A stretch of 16,737 bases of DNA from Candidatus Stahliibacteriota bacterium CG08_land_8_20_14_0_20_40_26 (GCA_002774315.1 PEYP01000160.1:1-16737); one strand, 5' to 3'. Counted from the stretch's first letter, positions 1 to 6,785 are shown. Notes: generated by a model not told the origin, from the letters alone. Numbers and translations: made by a program.

Positions 1-450
1 CAGGTCAAATGCAAAATCTGTTCCTCTCTATCACAAACCCATCCTCGCAATCACCGGAAAACTAAATACCTATGTCCCCATTGCAACCATCCACTCTATC
101 TATGGAAAGAACGCAAAGATGTAACAATCTACAAATGCGACTACGACAAATGCCCCTGCTATCTCTCTAATAAGGCTAAACTTAACCTTGCCGAAAGACT
201 TCTCCGCAGAACCAAATCCTCTCAATTTAAATTCAGATACCAGTTCAGAGAGTATCACTTCACAAATGAACAACTACAACACTCCAAACCCAAAAAAAGG
301 GATTGTTATGAACTTTCTAACATCCACAACTCTCTCAATACCCTCTGCCTTACTCTTACCTTCTACATCTCTATGGGGCTATCTGCTCGCAAAACCGCCT
401 TCATCCTACGCAATGTCTTCTCTCTTAACCTCTCTTACCAAACTGTCCTC

Positions 451-470
451 TCTACCTGTCGGTAGACAGG
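451..470 (-). repeat. 20-bp mobile palindromic unit, copy 1 (inside transposase)
   Basis: Exact copy, in reverse orientation, of CCTGTCTACCGACAGGTAGA. It sits between the Val-Leu codons GTC CTC and AAT TAC and introduces TAG. Removing exactly 20 bp joins the two transposase frames (VL then NYAQ). The boundaries are unambiguous because neither flanking base matches the opposite end of the unit. No target duplication is seen. Confidence 0.9.
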
Positions 471-770
471 AATTACGCCCAGACATCCGCTTACTACGCT
501 CACCAGTTTAACTTAACCCATAAGGGAGAAGTAGACGATAGACAAGCAGGAGATGAGGCATATATCAAAATATCAGGTAAAAATGCCTATGTCTTTTTCG
601 TTATCTCCGAAAAAAACCGTAAGATTACTGCATACCATACAGACAATAATAGAGGCACCTTACCAGCTACAGCAGCCATGAGTGAGGCAATACGCACCTC
701 TAAACCCAATCAGAAAATTATTCTGGTGACCGATGGTAATCCCTCATATCCAGCAGGTATCCACTTCCTC

Positions 771-790
771 TCTACCTGTCGGTAGACAGG
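771..790 (-). repeat. 20-bp mobile palindromic unit, copy 2 (inside transposase)
   Basis: Identical to the copy at 451-470, in the same orientation, and again between TCCTC and AAT. Deleting the 20 bp gives an open frame through IHFLNQTHSPS and VIGLQNLDSESEEF into the C-terminal catalytic Glu block. The same octamer target was therefore used twice in one gene. Confidence 0.9.
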
Positions 791-1231
791 AATCAAACTC
801 ACTCTCCCAGTCTTACGCATAAAAAGGTTATTGGTCTGCAAAATCTGGATTCAGAATCCGAAGAATTTCGTCCCCTGAAACAACTTGTGGAAAGACTCAA
901 TCGTACCTACAGATACCACATTAGAGCTGCCTGTGGCTTCAACTCCAAAAACGGAGCAGTGGCTTTAACTACGCTTTTCGTCACTCACTATAACTTTCTT
1001 AGACCTCATTCCTCACTCAATTATACTATGCCCATTCCTTTACGAGAACTTCAGGGTATCCCTACTATCCAGGGTAAATGGGCTAAAGTGCTTCAGATGG
1101 GTATTGCTCTTGCCTCTTAATCCCAAAAGAACCTAACTCTCAAAAATCAATTAACAAACCCTTACCCTCAACTATCCATTGCTAAATGAAATGAGCCAAC
1201 AATAAAAGAGCAAAACAACTATACCACCTTA

Positions 1232-1251
1232 CCTGTCTACCGACAGGTAGA
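1232..1251 (+). repeat. 20-bp mobile palindromic unit, copy 3
   Basis: Exact copy in forward orientation, flanked by CACCTTA on the left and AAGGGAAA on the right. It lies in the 280-bp non-coding stretch between the transposase stop and the proposed IS end, 13 bp from the next copy, which points the other way. Confidence 0.9.
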
Positions 1252-1264
1252 AAGGGAAAACCTC

Positions 1265-1284
1265 TCTACCTGTCGGTAGACAGG
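1265..1284 (-). repeat. 20-bp mobile palindromic unit, copy 4
   Basis: Exact copy in reverse orientation. Read in the unit's own direction it is followed by GAGG, as are the two transposase copies. With the copy at 1232-1251 it forms a long inverted repeat that could fold into one hairpin. Otherwise nothing gene-like is visible between 1121 and 1390. Confidence 0.9.
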
Positions 1285-1385
1285 AAAGTCTCCAAAGAAT
1301 AACTTTATAACTTGTCAAAGAACAATTCTTACCCACAAATTTTATAGATTCTCCCATTATTTATCTTTCATATTCTTTCATATTA

Positions 1386-1399
1386 TTTTTGACAGTACC
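1386..1399 (+). repeat. Possible right terminal inverted repeat of the IS
   Basis: Read on the minus strand this begins GGTACTGTCAAAAA, which resembles the GG(T/C)(T/A)CTGT start of IS6-family terminal repeats. It lies 266-279 bp after the transposase stop, longer than usual for IS6, although about 40 bp of that is inserted palindromes. The left end is outside the window, so the match cannot be confirmed. Confidence 0.35.
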
Positions 1400-1410
1400 C
1401 CGTAACGGTA

Positions 1411-1547
1411 TTATGAAAACCTTAACCACAGAGAGCAGTTTGCGACAAGCGAAGAGGGAAAAGCGAAGGGTGAGGAATGCTCTACCCCTTCTCTCTCATC
1501 TCTCTTCCCCATTCTTCCCTCTGTGACCTCTGTGGTTTCTTTCATAA
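1411..1547. repeat. MITE-like element with ACCACAGAG...CTCTGTGGT termini (empty of 20-bp units)
   Basis: Terminal inverted repeats are TTATGAAA (1411-1418) with TTTCATAA (1540-1547), and ACCACAGAG (1425-1433) with CTCTGTGGT (1528-1536). The interior is about 95 bp of purine/pyrimidine-biased sequence. The element has the same ACCACAGAG ends as the one in the rpsT leader (14856-15021), but here neither arm carries a 20-bp unit. It therefore serves as the empty-site reference. No clear target duplication is visible. It overlaps the 3' end of the gene at 1411-1860. Confidence 0.65.
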
Positions 1548-1860
1548 CAAGTGACTCAATAAATTGAAGGATACTCTCTCTCTCCTCATTGGAAATTATA
1601 CTATCAATCATTGCAGTATCAACTATTGCGGTAAGACTCTTTAACTTATCTTGCCTAAGCATTCCTTTCTTAAAGGCAGCTACCAATTCGTCCTGTAAAA
1701 GTATAATCCTTGAACTATCTTCGGGGGATGCGTTGACAAGGAGTGTATTTGAAAGATTTTGTGTCCCTTGTTTGAATAGATTTATCGTAATCCTGTTACC
1801 AAATAAAAGAAACAGAAATAAAAGACAAATAATAACAAGTAATATTATTGCCAATTTCAT
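1411..1860 (-). CDS. Small membrane-anchored protein with repeat-encoded C-terminus
   Basis: 149 residues. An N-terminal hydrophobic segment (about residues 3-20, LAIILLVIICLLFLFLLF) should anchor it in the inner membrane. A soluble, probably helical region follows (about 45-104). I do not recognise the family. From about residue 105 the frame runs into the inverted-repeat element at 1411-1547, which supplies the last 45 residues and the TAA stop. That tail (Arg/Glu/Ser rich) is unlikely to be ancestral. The start lies 1 bp after the stop of the upstream gene, so translation is probably coupled. It is the last gene of the leftward glnA group. Confidence 0.6.
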   Translation of the reverse strand: MKLAIILLVIICLLFLFLLFGNRITINLFKQGTQNLSNTLLVNASPEDSSRIILLQDELVAAFKKGMLRQDKLKSLTAIVDTAMIDSIISNEERESILQFIESLVMKETTEVTEGRMGKRDEREGVEHSSPFAFPSSLVANCSLWLRFS

Positions 1861-1861
1861 G

Positions 1862-2182
1862 CTATGTAAAAACCAAAATCCCGATCACAATACCAACGAT
1901 ATCTGCAAGAATATCTTTGAAACTTGGATTTCCTCTATCTGCAAGGTCGTATAACTCTTTTGATATCCCTATAGATAGGGCAATTCCAATTCCAACTTGT
2001 CTTGCGCTTGCGTCGGATTTATCCAATTCACTGCGATATAGACAGTACGATGAACCCAAAAGGAACGAGGAGAAAAATATATGTTCAAATTTATCTTCTG
2101 ATAGCCATCTATCCTGTCTGTCAATCTCATATAAAGAATCTAACGGCGCAGACACAAGGAAACACGCTAATATAAAAGCCAT
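1862..2182 (-). CDS. DUF2279/YfiM-like predicted envelope protein
   Basis: 106 residues. A hydrophobic N-terminus (MAFILACFLVSAPLDS) looks like a short signal or anchor. The body has a DKFEHIFFSSFLLGSSY segment and then KELYDLADRGNPSFKDILADIVGIVIG. This spaced D-K-x-x-H plus KE-YD and GN-S-KD-ADxxG pattern is what I recognise from the DUF2279/YfiM family, whose members are predicted periplasmic or lipoprotein-like proteins of unknown function. There is no lipobox cysteine in a convincing position. It begins 33 bp after the glnA stop and ends 1 bp before the next gene, so it is probably cotranscribed with both. No clear Shine-Dalgarno is visible at its start. Confidence 0.65.
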   Translation of the reverse strand: MAFILACFLVSAPLDSLYEIDRQDRWLSEDKFEHIFFSSFLLGSSYCLYRSELDKSDASARQVGIGIALSIGISKELYDLADRGNPSFKDILADIVGIVIGILVFT

Positions 2183-2215
2183 AGGAGTATAGTAATATAA
2201 TATATTCCTTAAGTC

Positions 2216-3529
2216 TCAGTATATACTTGTATACTTCTCAACCTCCCAGTTTGAAACCTGACTGGAGTATTCATCCCACTCCCCTTTCTTTATGCTGTAA
2301 TACTTTTTTGTAAGCCCCTCCCCCAGCGTCTTCTTTACAATTTCTGAATTCGCAAGTTCTTCCAGTGCCTCAAATAAGGATCTCGGTAAAGTTGATATCC
2401 TGCTTAAGGACTTACTATCTAATTCAAAAAGATTATCCTCACGTGGCGGTGGAGGAGTCAGTTTTCTATCTACACCATCTAATCCTGCCATGAGAAGAGA
2501 TGCAAATGCAAGATAGGTATTTGCAGTAGGGTCAGAACATCTCATTTCGAGTCTCGCTGAATCTAACTTTCCCTTGCTCATTCTTGGCACTCTTACAAGA
2601 GCAGAGCGGTTCATCTGTCCCCAGCATACATACACGGGTGCTTCAAAACCTGAAACAAGTCTCTTGTAAGAATTGACAGTCGGGGCAAGAAGTACACACA
2701 TCTCTCTGGCATGTGTAAGCTGCCCCCCGAGAAAATTATAGGCAAGTTCGGACAATCCATATTTGTCATTACTATCTGCAAATGCATTTTCACCGTTTAC
2801 AGAGATACTCTGATGAAGATGCATTCCGTTACCGGGTTTACCAAAAACAGGTTTTGGCATAAATGTTGCAAGTGCTTCGTATTTCTCCGCGACACGCTTT
2901 ATCACTGCTTTTGCTGTTATTATACTGTCAGCCATTCTGAGTGCATCTGTGAATTTAAGATCTATCTCGTGTTGACCTGTTCCTACCTCGTGATGTCCAG
3001 CTTCAACACCAATTCCAATGGCTTCAAGGTCCTGTGTAATTTCTTTTCTCATTTTCAAGGCAAGATCGCCTTCCAGATCGAAATATCCTACCCTGTCATA
3101 AAATAAGGGAGCCATACCCTCGTCTCTCAAAAATAGATAGAACTCCAGTTCAGCTCCAACATTATATTGATATCCTTTTTCCAACGCGATTTCCAGTGCT
3201 CTTTTAAGAACATATCTTGGGTCATCAGGGAATAGAGAATGGTCTGGTGAATACACATCACATATTATTCTCGCTGATTTCGGTTCTTCATCCCCAAAAG
3301 GGACAAATGTATCAATATCTGGCATAAGATACATATCACTTTCGCAGATTCTACCAAATCCCTCTATAGATGAACCATCAAACCAGACTCCTTCCGAGAT
3401 AGCCTTTGAAAGCATTTTCTTCGGAATTGATATATTTTTGATGCATCCCAATACATCTGAAAACCAGAGGTCTATAAATTTTATTCCTCTTTCTTCTGTC
3501 TCTTTCAATACATCCTTCTTTGTTCGCAT
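2216..3529 (-). CDS. glnA: Type I glutamine synthetase (GSI-alpha-like)
   Basis: 437 residues, full length for short GSI. It makes glutamine from glutamate, ammonia and ATP in the cytoplasm. The beta-grasp domain has FDGSSIEGFGR (50-60). Catalytic and metal residues are visible in AELEFYLF (126-133), EAGHHEVGTGQHEID (176-190), GNGMHLHQS (233-241), NSYKRLVSGFEAP (286-298), RSALVRVP (308-315) and RLEMRCSDPTANTYL (326-340). At the place where GSI-beta enzymes carry the adenylylated Tyr (NLYDLP in E. coli), this protein has NLFELD with Phe368, so AMP-transferase control is not expected. The ATG is preceded by GGGGAG at a good spacing. A consensus promoter lies about 280 bp upstream, with repeats in the leader between. 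Confidence 0.97.
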   Translation of the reverse strand: MRTKKDVLKETEERGIKFIDLWFSDVLGCIKNISIPKKMLSKAISEGVWFDGSSIEGFGRICESDMYLMPDIDTFVPFGDEEPKSARIICDVYSPDHSLFPDDPRYVLKRALEIALEKGYQYNVGAELEFYLFLRDEGMAPLFYDRVGYFDLEGDLALKMRKEITQDLEAIGIGVEAGHHEVGTGQHEIDLKFTDALRMADSIITAKAVIKRVAEKYEALATFMPKPVFGKPGNGMHLHQSISVNGENAFADSNDKYGLSELAYNFLGGQLTHAREMCVLLAPTVNSYKRLVSGFEAPVYVCWGQMNRSALVRVPRMSKGKLDSARLEMRCSDPTANTYLAFASLLMAGLDGVDRKLTPPPPREDNLFELDSKSLSRISTLPRSLFEALEELANSEIVKKTLGEGLTKKYYSIKKGEWDEYSSQVSNWEVEKYTSIY

Positions 3530-3584
3530 AACTCTCCCCGGTTAGAGATAATTTCAAAAGATGAGGTAACCACAGATGATCACA

Positions 3585-3604
3585 CCTGTCTACCGACAGG
3601 TAGA
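3585..3604 (+). repeat. 20-bp mobile palindromic unit, copy 5 (glnA leader)
   Basis: Exact copy in forward orientation. Left flank GATCACA, right flank GATGCACA. Removing it gives a continuous ACCACAGATGATCACA plus GATGCACACAGATTA, the kind of ACAGAT-rich sequence found in the other intergenic repeats here. Confidence 0.85.
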
Positions 3605-3703
3605 GATGCACACAGATTATATAAGAAATTAGTCTGTTAGATAGTTTATTAGACTCTAACAAACCAACAAACGAACCAACTTTTTACTCTTGTGCTAATC
3701 TTG

Positions 3704-3723
3704 CCTGCCTGACGGTAGGTAGG
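3704..3723 (-). repeat. Variant of the 20-bp unit (glnA leader)
   Basis: In the unit's own orientation this reads CCTACCTACCGTCAGGCAGG, between GGATTACA and CAAGATTA. It keeps the length and the central ACCG but differs from the six identical copies at five positions. It could be an older copy or a second subfamily. Confidence 0.7.
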
Positions 3724-3734
3724 TGTAATCCCTG

Positions 3735-3764
3735 CCCCGTTAGATATGAAATTATCTAACAGGG
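3735..3764. repeat. Hairpin CCCCGTTAGATA / TATCTAACAGGG in glnA leader
   Basis: Two 12-nt arms, 11 of 12 paired, around a 6-nt loop. It has no T-run on the glnA-sense strand, so it is not a simple intrinsic terminator. It could be a regulatory stem or another dispersed repeat; the CGTTAG core recurs at 4462-4475 and 13487-13500. Confidence 0.55.
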
Positions 3765-3809
3765 TGAATGGTTTATTAGTTCATAATCCCAGATAAATTC
3801 AATTAGTCT

Positions 3810-3838
3810 ATTATACCAGATTTTTTCTGATTTGTCAA
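3810..3838 (-). promoter_or_regulatory. Consensus sigma-70 promoter for glnA
   Basis: On the minus strand, TTGACA (3833-3838), 17-bp spacer, TATAAT (3810-3815): a perfect consensus. Transcription should begin near 3803 and read leftward into glnA. The spacer contains a small inverted repeat (CAGA/TCTG around five T), which is probably coincidental. Confidence 0.85.
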
Positions 3839-3895
3839 CTTTTTTTTGAGAAATTATCAAACATTTGACACTATACTTTATTTTTACTGCGCTTA

Positions 3896-3909
3896 CCTAC
3901 CTGCAGGCA
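3896..3909. repeat. Possible remnant of a 20-bp unit
   Basis: CCTACCTGCAGGCA resembles a unit that has lost its central bases. It lies between the two divergent promoters. The match is short and may be chance. Confidence 0.3.
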
Positions 3910-3937
3910 ATCCCTGTTAAATCCTTCCTTTTTTTTC

Positions 3938-3966
3938 TTGACAAAGATATAAATTCGTGTTATAAT
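3938..3966 (+). promoter_or_regulatory. Consensus sigma-70 promoter for pdxJ
   Basis: TTGACA (3938-3943), 17-bp spacer, TATAAT (3961-3966). Only 9 bases separate the -10 box from the pdxJ ATG at 3976, so the transcript should start at or within a few bases of the start codon. Confidence 0.85.
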
Positions 3967-3975
3967 ACTTCCACT

Positions 3976-4698
3976 ATGAGGCTTGGAGTAAACATAGACC
4001 ATATAGCTACACTCAGGTCACAAAGAGGCACTCCTTACCCTGACCCTGTTGACGCGGTTCCTATTGTGGAACTCGCAGGAGCGGATGGAATAACCTGTCA
4101 TATTAGAATTGATAGAAGACACATAACTGAAAGGGATGTAAGACTCATACGGGAGATTACAAAGACATCTCTGAATATTGAATTGTGCACAGACCCCGAC
4201 ATAGTCAGCTTTGTATGTGGCGTAAAACCCAATCATGCCTGTCTTGTTCCCGAAAGGGAAGGAGAGCAGACTACAGAGGGCGGACTTGACATACTCACAC
4301 ATAGAGAAGAAATAAAAAAAACAATTGGTGTTCTAAAAGATGCGGGTATCCAAGTTACACTCTTTATTGAACCAAATGAATCAATTATGGAAACTGCGAA
4401 ACAACTTGGAGCAGATGCGATTGAGTTGAATACAAAGGCTTATTGCGAAGCATCAGATAATCCGTTAGATAACGGAAGAGAAATAGAGAAATTGAAGAGG
4501 GCATCAATCGCTGCATATGAGGTGGGACTTGAGGTCCATGCGGGTCACAGTCTAGGATATCATAACCTTAAGGGAATTCTGTCTGTTCCATACATTGTAG
4601 AGCTCAACATCGGACATAGTATAATATCACGGGCAGTTTTTACGGGTCTTGAGGAGGCAGTTAAAAGAATGCTCAAACTTATGGGGAAAAACATCTAA
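3976..4698 (+). CDS. pdxJ: Pyridoxine 5'-phosphate synthase
   Basis: 240 residues from the ATG at 3976, close to the 243 of E. coli PdxJ. The enzyme condenses 1-deoxy-xylulose 5-phosphate with 3-amino-2-oxopropyl phosphate to make pyridoxine 5'-phosphate in the DXP-dependent vitamin B6 route. It shows the family start MRLGVNIDHIATLR, then RGTPYPDPVDAV, ADGITCHIRIDRRHI, LNIELC, PNHACLVPERE, GIQVTLFIEP, GADAIELNTKAYC, VHAGHSLGYHN and ELNIGHSIISRAVF. A frame extension upstream to 3865 would run through the promoter and is rejected. There is no Shine-Dalgarno; the promoter placement implies a leaderless or nearly leaderless mRNA. It is the first gene of a rightward run; purQ follows 47 bp later. 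Confidence 0.95.
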   Translation: MRLGVNIDHIATLRSQRGTPYPDPVDAVPIVELAGADGITCHIRIDRRHITERDVRLIREITKTSLNIELCTDPDIVSFVCGVKPNHACLVPEREGEQTTEGGLDILTHREEIKKTIGVLKDAGIQVTLFIEPNESIMETAKQLGADAIELNTKAYCEASDNPLDNGREIEKLKRASIAAYEVGLEVHAGHSLGYHNLKGILSVPYIVELNIGHSIISRAVFTGLEEAVKRMLKLMGKNI

Positions 4699-4745
4699 TA
4701 ACGAGAAGGATGTCCGGCATAATGAACATTATACCAGAATAAGCT

Positions 4746-5471
4746 ATGGCCAGAGTTCTTATATTGTATGCCCCCGGCATAAATTGCGACCTTGAAACGA
4801 AAATCGCATTCCAAATCTGCGGTGCAAGTGTTAATGAAATCTCTATAAAGAAACTTGAGGAGCAACCTACAAGATTGCTCTTTTATGACATACTTGTTCT
4901 TCCTGGCGGTTTCTCTTACGGAGACTCTATATCAAGTGGAAAGATACTATCAGTATATATAAAAGAATTTATCAGAGAGACCGTATTTGACTTTTTGGAA
5001 CGAAATACCCTTGTTCTCGGGATATGTAACGGCTTTCAAGTGCTGGTAAAATCAGGACTTTTGGGCCAACGCATAACACTCACAGAAAACGCAAATGGCA
5101 GATTTGAGGACAGATGGGTAAGGCTGAAGACTATAGATTCAAGGTGCATTTTTACAAAAGGGTTAGACATTATAGAGCTACCAGTCGCCCATAGGGAGGG
5201 AAGAGTTGTCGTGAAAGATAGCAGTGTTAACAAGGTTCTCGCATATATAGACGGGCAAGATAAACCTACGATGGAATATCCATATAATCCAAATGGAAGT
5301 ATAGATGCAATTGCTGGTATATGTGATGATACTGGAAGGATATTTGGTCTGATGCCGCATCCAGAAAGATTCTGTTTACCTGACCAGTATCCAAGGATAT
5401 GGAAAAACGGTATTCCCTACGGAATGAGGATCATAAAAAACGCAGTTGATTGGGTTAAAAACCACAAATAG
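4746..5471 (+). CDS. purQ: Phosphoribosylformylglycinamidine synthase, glutaminase subunit
   Basis: 241 residues. PurQ releases ammonia from glutamine and passes it to PurL (with PurS) to convert FGAR to FGAM in purine synthesis. Class I glutamine amidotransferase features: N-terminal RVLILYAPGINCDLET, LPGGFSYGD (52-60), nucleophile Cys94 in LGICNGFQVL, and the catalytic His205/Glu207 in GLMPHPER. NPNGS and IAGICDDTGRIFG before the His-Glu pair are typical of PurQ. Length is normal for the family. purS and purL are not in the window. There is no obvious Shine-Dalgarno at the ATG; the 47-bp gap after pdxJ holds a short AT-rich palindrome (4719-4732). Confidence 0.93.
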   Translation: MARVLILYAPGINCDLETKIAFQICGASVNEISIKKLEEQPTRLLFYDILVLPGGFSYGDSISSGKILSVYIKEFIRETVFDFLERNTLVLGICNGFQVLVKSGLLGQRITLTENANGRFEDRWVRLKTIDSRCIFTKGLDIIELPVAHREGRVVVKDSSVNKVLAYIDGQDKPTMEYPYNPNGSIDAIAGICDDTGRIFGLMPHPERFCLPDQYPRIWKNGIPYGMRIIKNAVDWVKNHK

Positions 5472-5575
5472 CGAAAAATTTCAAATTCTAAGTTACAAAT
5501 CTCAAACAATGTCAAATTCACAGTAAATTTACCCAAAAAATTTCTGCTAATGACAAGGCAGATTGGAGACTTATT

Positions 5576-6727
5576 GTGAGGAGAAGAGAAGAATATGAAT
5601 CTATGGAGGAAGAATTTCTTGCTCCATATGCGATGAAGAGTAGATTATCAAGAGGAAGAAGATACAAGGAAAAGGAAAAAGAGTATAGAACCTGTTATCA
5701 GAGAGACAGAGATAGAATAATTCACTCAACCGCATTCCGACGGCTTGAATATAAAACACAGGTGTTTGTTAACCATGAAGGAGATTACTACAGGACAAGA
5801 CTCACCCATACTATAGAGGTATCTCAGATAGCAAGAACAATTGCAAGAGCACTAAAGTTAAACGAAGACCTAACAGAGGCAATAGCACTTGCACATGATA
5901 TAGGCCACACCCCCTTTGGACATGCAGGTGAAGAGGCACTTACCAATCTCATGAAAGATAAAGGAGGATTCGAACACAACCGCCAGGGGTTGAAAGTGGT
6001 GGATTTTCTGGAGGATAGATATCCTGATTTCCATGGTCTGAATCTTACATTTGAAACAAGAGAGGGAATCGTAAAACATAGGACTATTTATGATATTCCT
6101 CATATAGAGGATCTTACGGAATTTGAACCATATCTCTCTCCCACTCTGGAGGCACAGGTAATAAATGTTGCTGATGAAATTGCATACAACTCCCACGATT
6201 TCGATGATGGTATAAAATCCGAATATCTGACAACAGAACAACTTGAGTATGTCCCTCTCTTCAAAGATATATACAATACTGTGAAAACCGAACGCCTCTC
6301 TGGGGAAAAGGTAATTGCAAGAAGCATACGAAGACTTATTGCATTGCAGGTAACTGATGTTGTAAAAGAGACAGAAAAAAAGATACTTGAACTTGGAATA
6401 AAATCTATAAAGAATGTGCGCTCCTGTCCACTTATAGTTGGTTTTTCTCAAGATATGCTTGATAAACAGAAAGAACTAAAGAAGTTTCTCTACGAAAATC
6501 TTTACTCTCACTATAAGGTATTGAAGATGCAGCTTAAGGCAAAAAAATATATTACCGACTTATTCAGAAGATATCTTGAGGATATACGACAACTTCCATC
6601 TGACTATCAAGCGAGAGTTGAAGAATCCTCACCCGAGGAGATTGTTTGTGATTACATTGCAGGAATGACTGATAGGTTTGCCCAGGATGAATATGAACGT
6701 CTCTTTCTACCTTATGCAAAGATGTAA
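5576..6727 (+). CDS. dGTPase-like HD-domain triphosphohydrolase
   Basis: 383 residues from a GTG start supported by GGAG seven bases upstream. Characteristic block: SRGRRYKEKEKEYRTCYQRD, RDRIIHSTAFRRLEYKTQVF, EGDYYRTRLTHTIEVSQIAR. HD metal ligands are visible as His78 (TRLTHT), His107-Asp108 (LAHDIGHTPFGHAGE) and Asp200 (NVADEIAYNSHD). This is the type usually annotated deoxyguanosinetriphosphate triphosphohydrolase-like protein, which cleaves dNTPs to deoxynucleoside plus triphosphate; its exact substrate cannot be read from sequence. It lies 104 bp after purQ in AT-rich non-coding DNA and 171 bp before the acyl-CoA dehydrogenase gene, same strand. Confidence 0.93.
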   Translation: MRRREEYESMEEEFLAPYAMKSRLSRGRRYKEKEKEYRTCYQRDRDRIIHSTAFRRLEYKTQVFVNHEGDYYRTRLTHTIEVSQIARTIARALKLNEDLTEAIALAHDIGHTPFGHAGEEALTNLMKDKGGFEHNRQGLKVVDFLEDRYPDFHGLNLTFETREGIVKHRTIYDIPHIEDLTEFEPYLSPTLEAQVINVADEIAYNSHDFDDGIKSEYLTTEQLEYVPLFKDIYNTVKTERLSGEKVIARSIRRLIALQVTDVVKETEKKILELGIKSIKNVRSCPLIVGFSQDMLDKQKELKKFLYENLYSHYKVLKMQLKAKKYITDLFRRYLEDIRQLPSDYQARVEESSPEEIVCDYIAGMTDRFAQDEYERLFLPYAKM

Positions 6728-6767
6728 CCACGAAAAGAGTTGAATCTGATTGATAAATAAGTGAAGT

Positions 6768-6785
6768 GCATTAGCTTGCTAATGC
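6768..6785. repeat. Perfect 8-bp stem hairpin between dgt-like and acyl-CoA dehydrogenase genes
   Basis: GCATTAGC, loop TT, GCTAATGC. No T-run follows on either strand, so an intrinsic terminator is unlikely. The rest of the 171-bp gap is AT-rich and ends in a degenerate TTTGTGCAATCTGGGG piece similar to the dispersed ACAGAT-type repeats. Confidence 0.6.

Larger units (their letters stand above)
1..1120 (+). pseudogene. Broken DDE transposase (IS6/IS240-like), 5' end outside window
   Basis: Three consecutive frames encode one transposase. Frame 1 from base 1 has a zinc-ribbon-like start (CKIC, later CPHC and KCDYDKCPCYL) and runs to SYQTVL. It continues from 471 as NYAQTSAYYAHQF, then DEAYIKISGK (first catalytic Asp) and VTDGNPSYP (second Asp). 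From 791 it continues as NQTHSPSLTHKKVIG, then LVERLNRTYRYHIR (catalytic Glu) and NFLRPHSSL, ending with TAA at 1118-1120. The D/D/E motifs resemble IS6/IS240 transposases. Each frame break is a 20-bp palindromic insert carrying an in-frame TAG; deleting both restores a single frame. The start lies upstream of the window. As it stands the gene cannot make a full transposase. The family assignment is from motif resemblance only. Confidence 0.85.
3530..3803 (-). other. Long glnA 5' leader filled with repeats
   Basis: About 275 nt separate the predicted transcription start from the glnA ATG. On the plus strand it holds ACCACAGATGATCACA interrupted by a 20-bp unit (3585-3604), AT-rich sequence with GTTAGATA/TCTAAC inverted pieces (about 3628-3660), a variant 20-bp unit (3704-3723) and a strong hairpin (3735-3764). 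I see no recognisable riboswitch and no ORF. Confidence 0.6.

Noticed and set aside
188..511. Open frame of 107 residues at the left end
   Set aside because: It is an out-of-frame reading of the broken transposase: Ser/Thr/Leu rich, no domain, and it crosses the inserted 20-mer.
451..1284. Four palindromic repeats in 830 bp, considered as a CRISPR array
   Set aside because: Spacing is irregular, orientation mixed, two copies lie inside a coding frame, and no cas genes are present.
3816..3830. Inverted repeat CAGA/TCTG in the glnA promoter spacer as an operator
   Set aside because: Only four paired bases around a T-run, expected by chance in AT-rich DNA.
3865..3975. N-terminal extension of pdxJ
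   Set aside because: It would contain the -35 and -10 boxes; the family N-terminus MRLGVNIDH starts at 3976.
6768..6785. Intrinsic terminator after the dgt-like gene
   Set aside because: The stem is only moderately GC-rich and no T-run follows on either strand.
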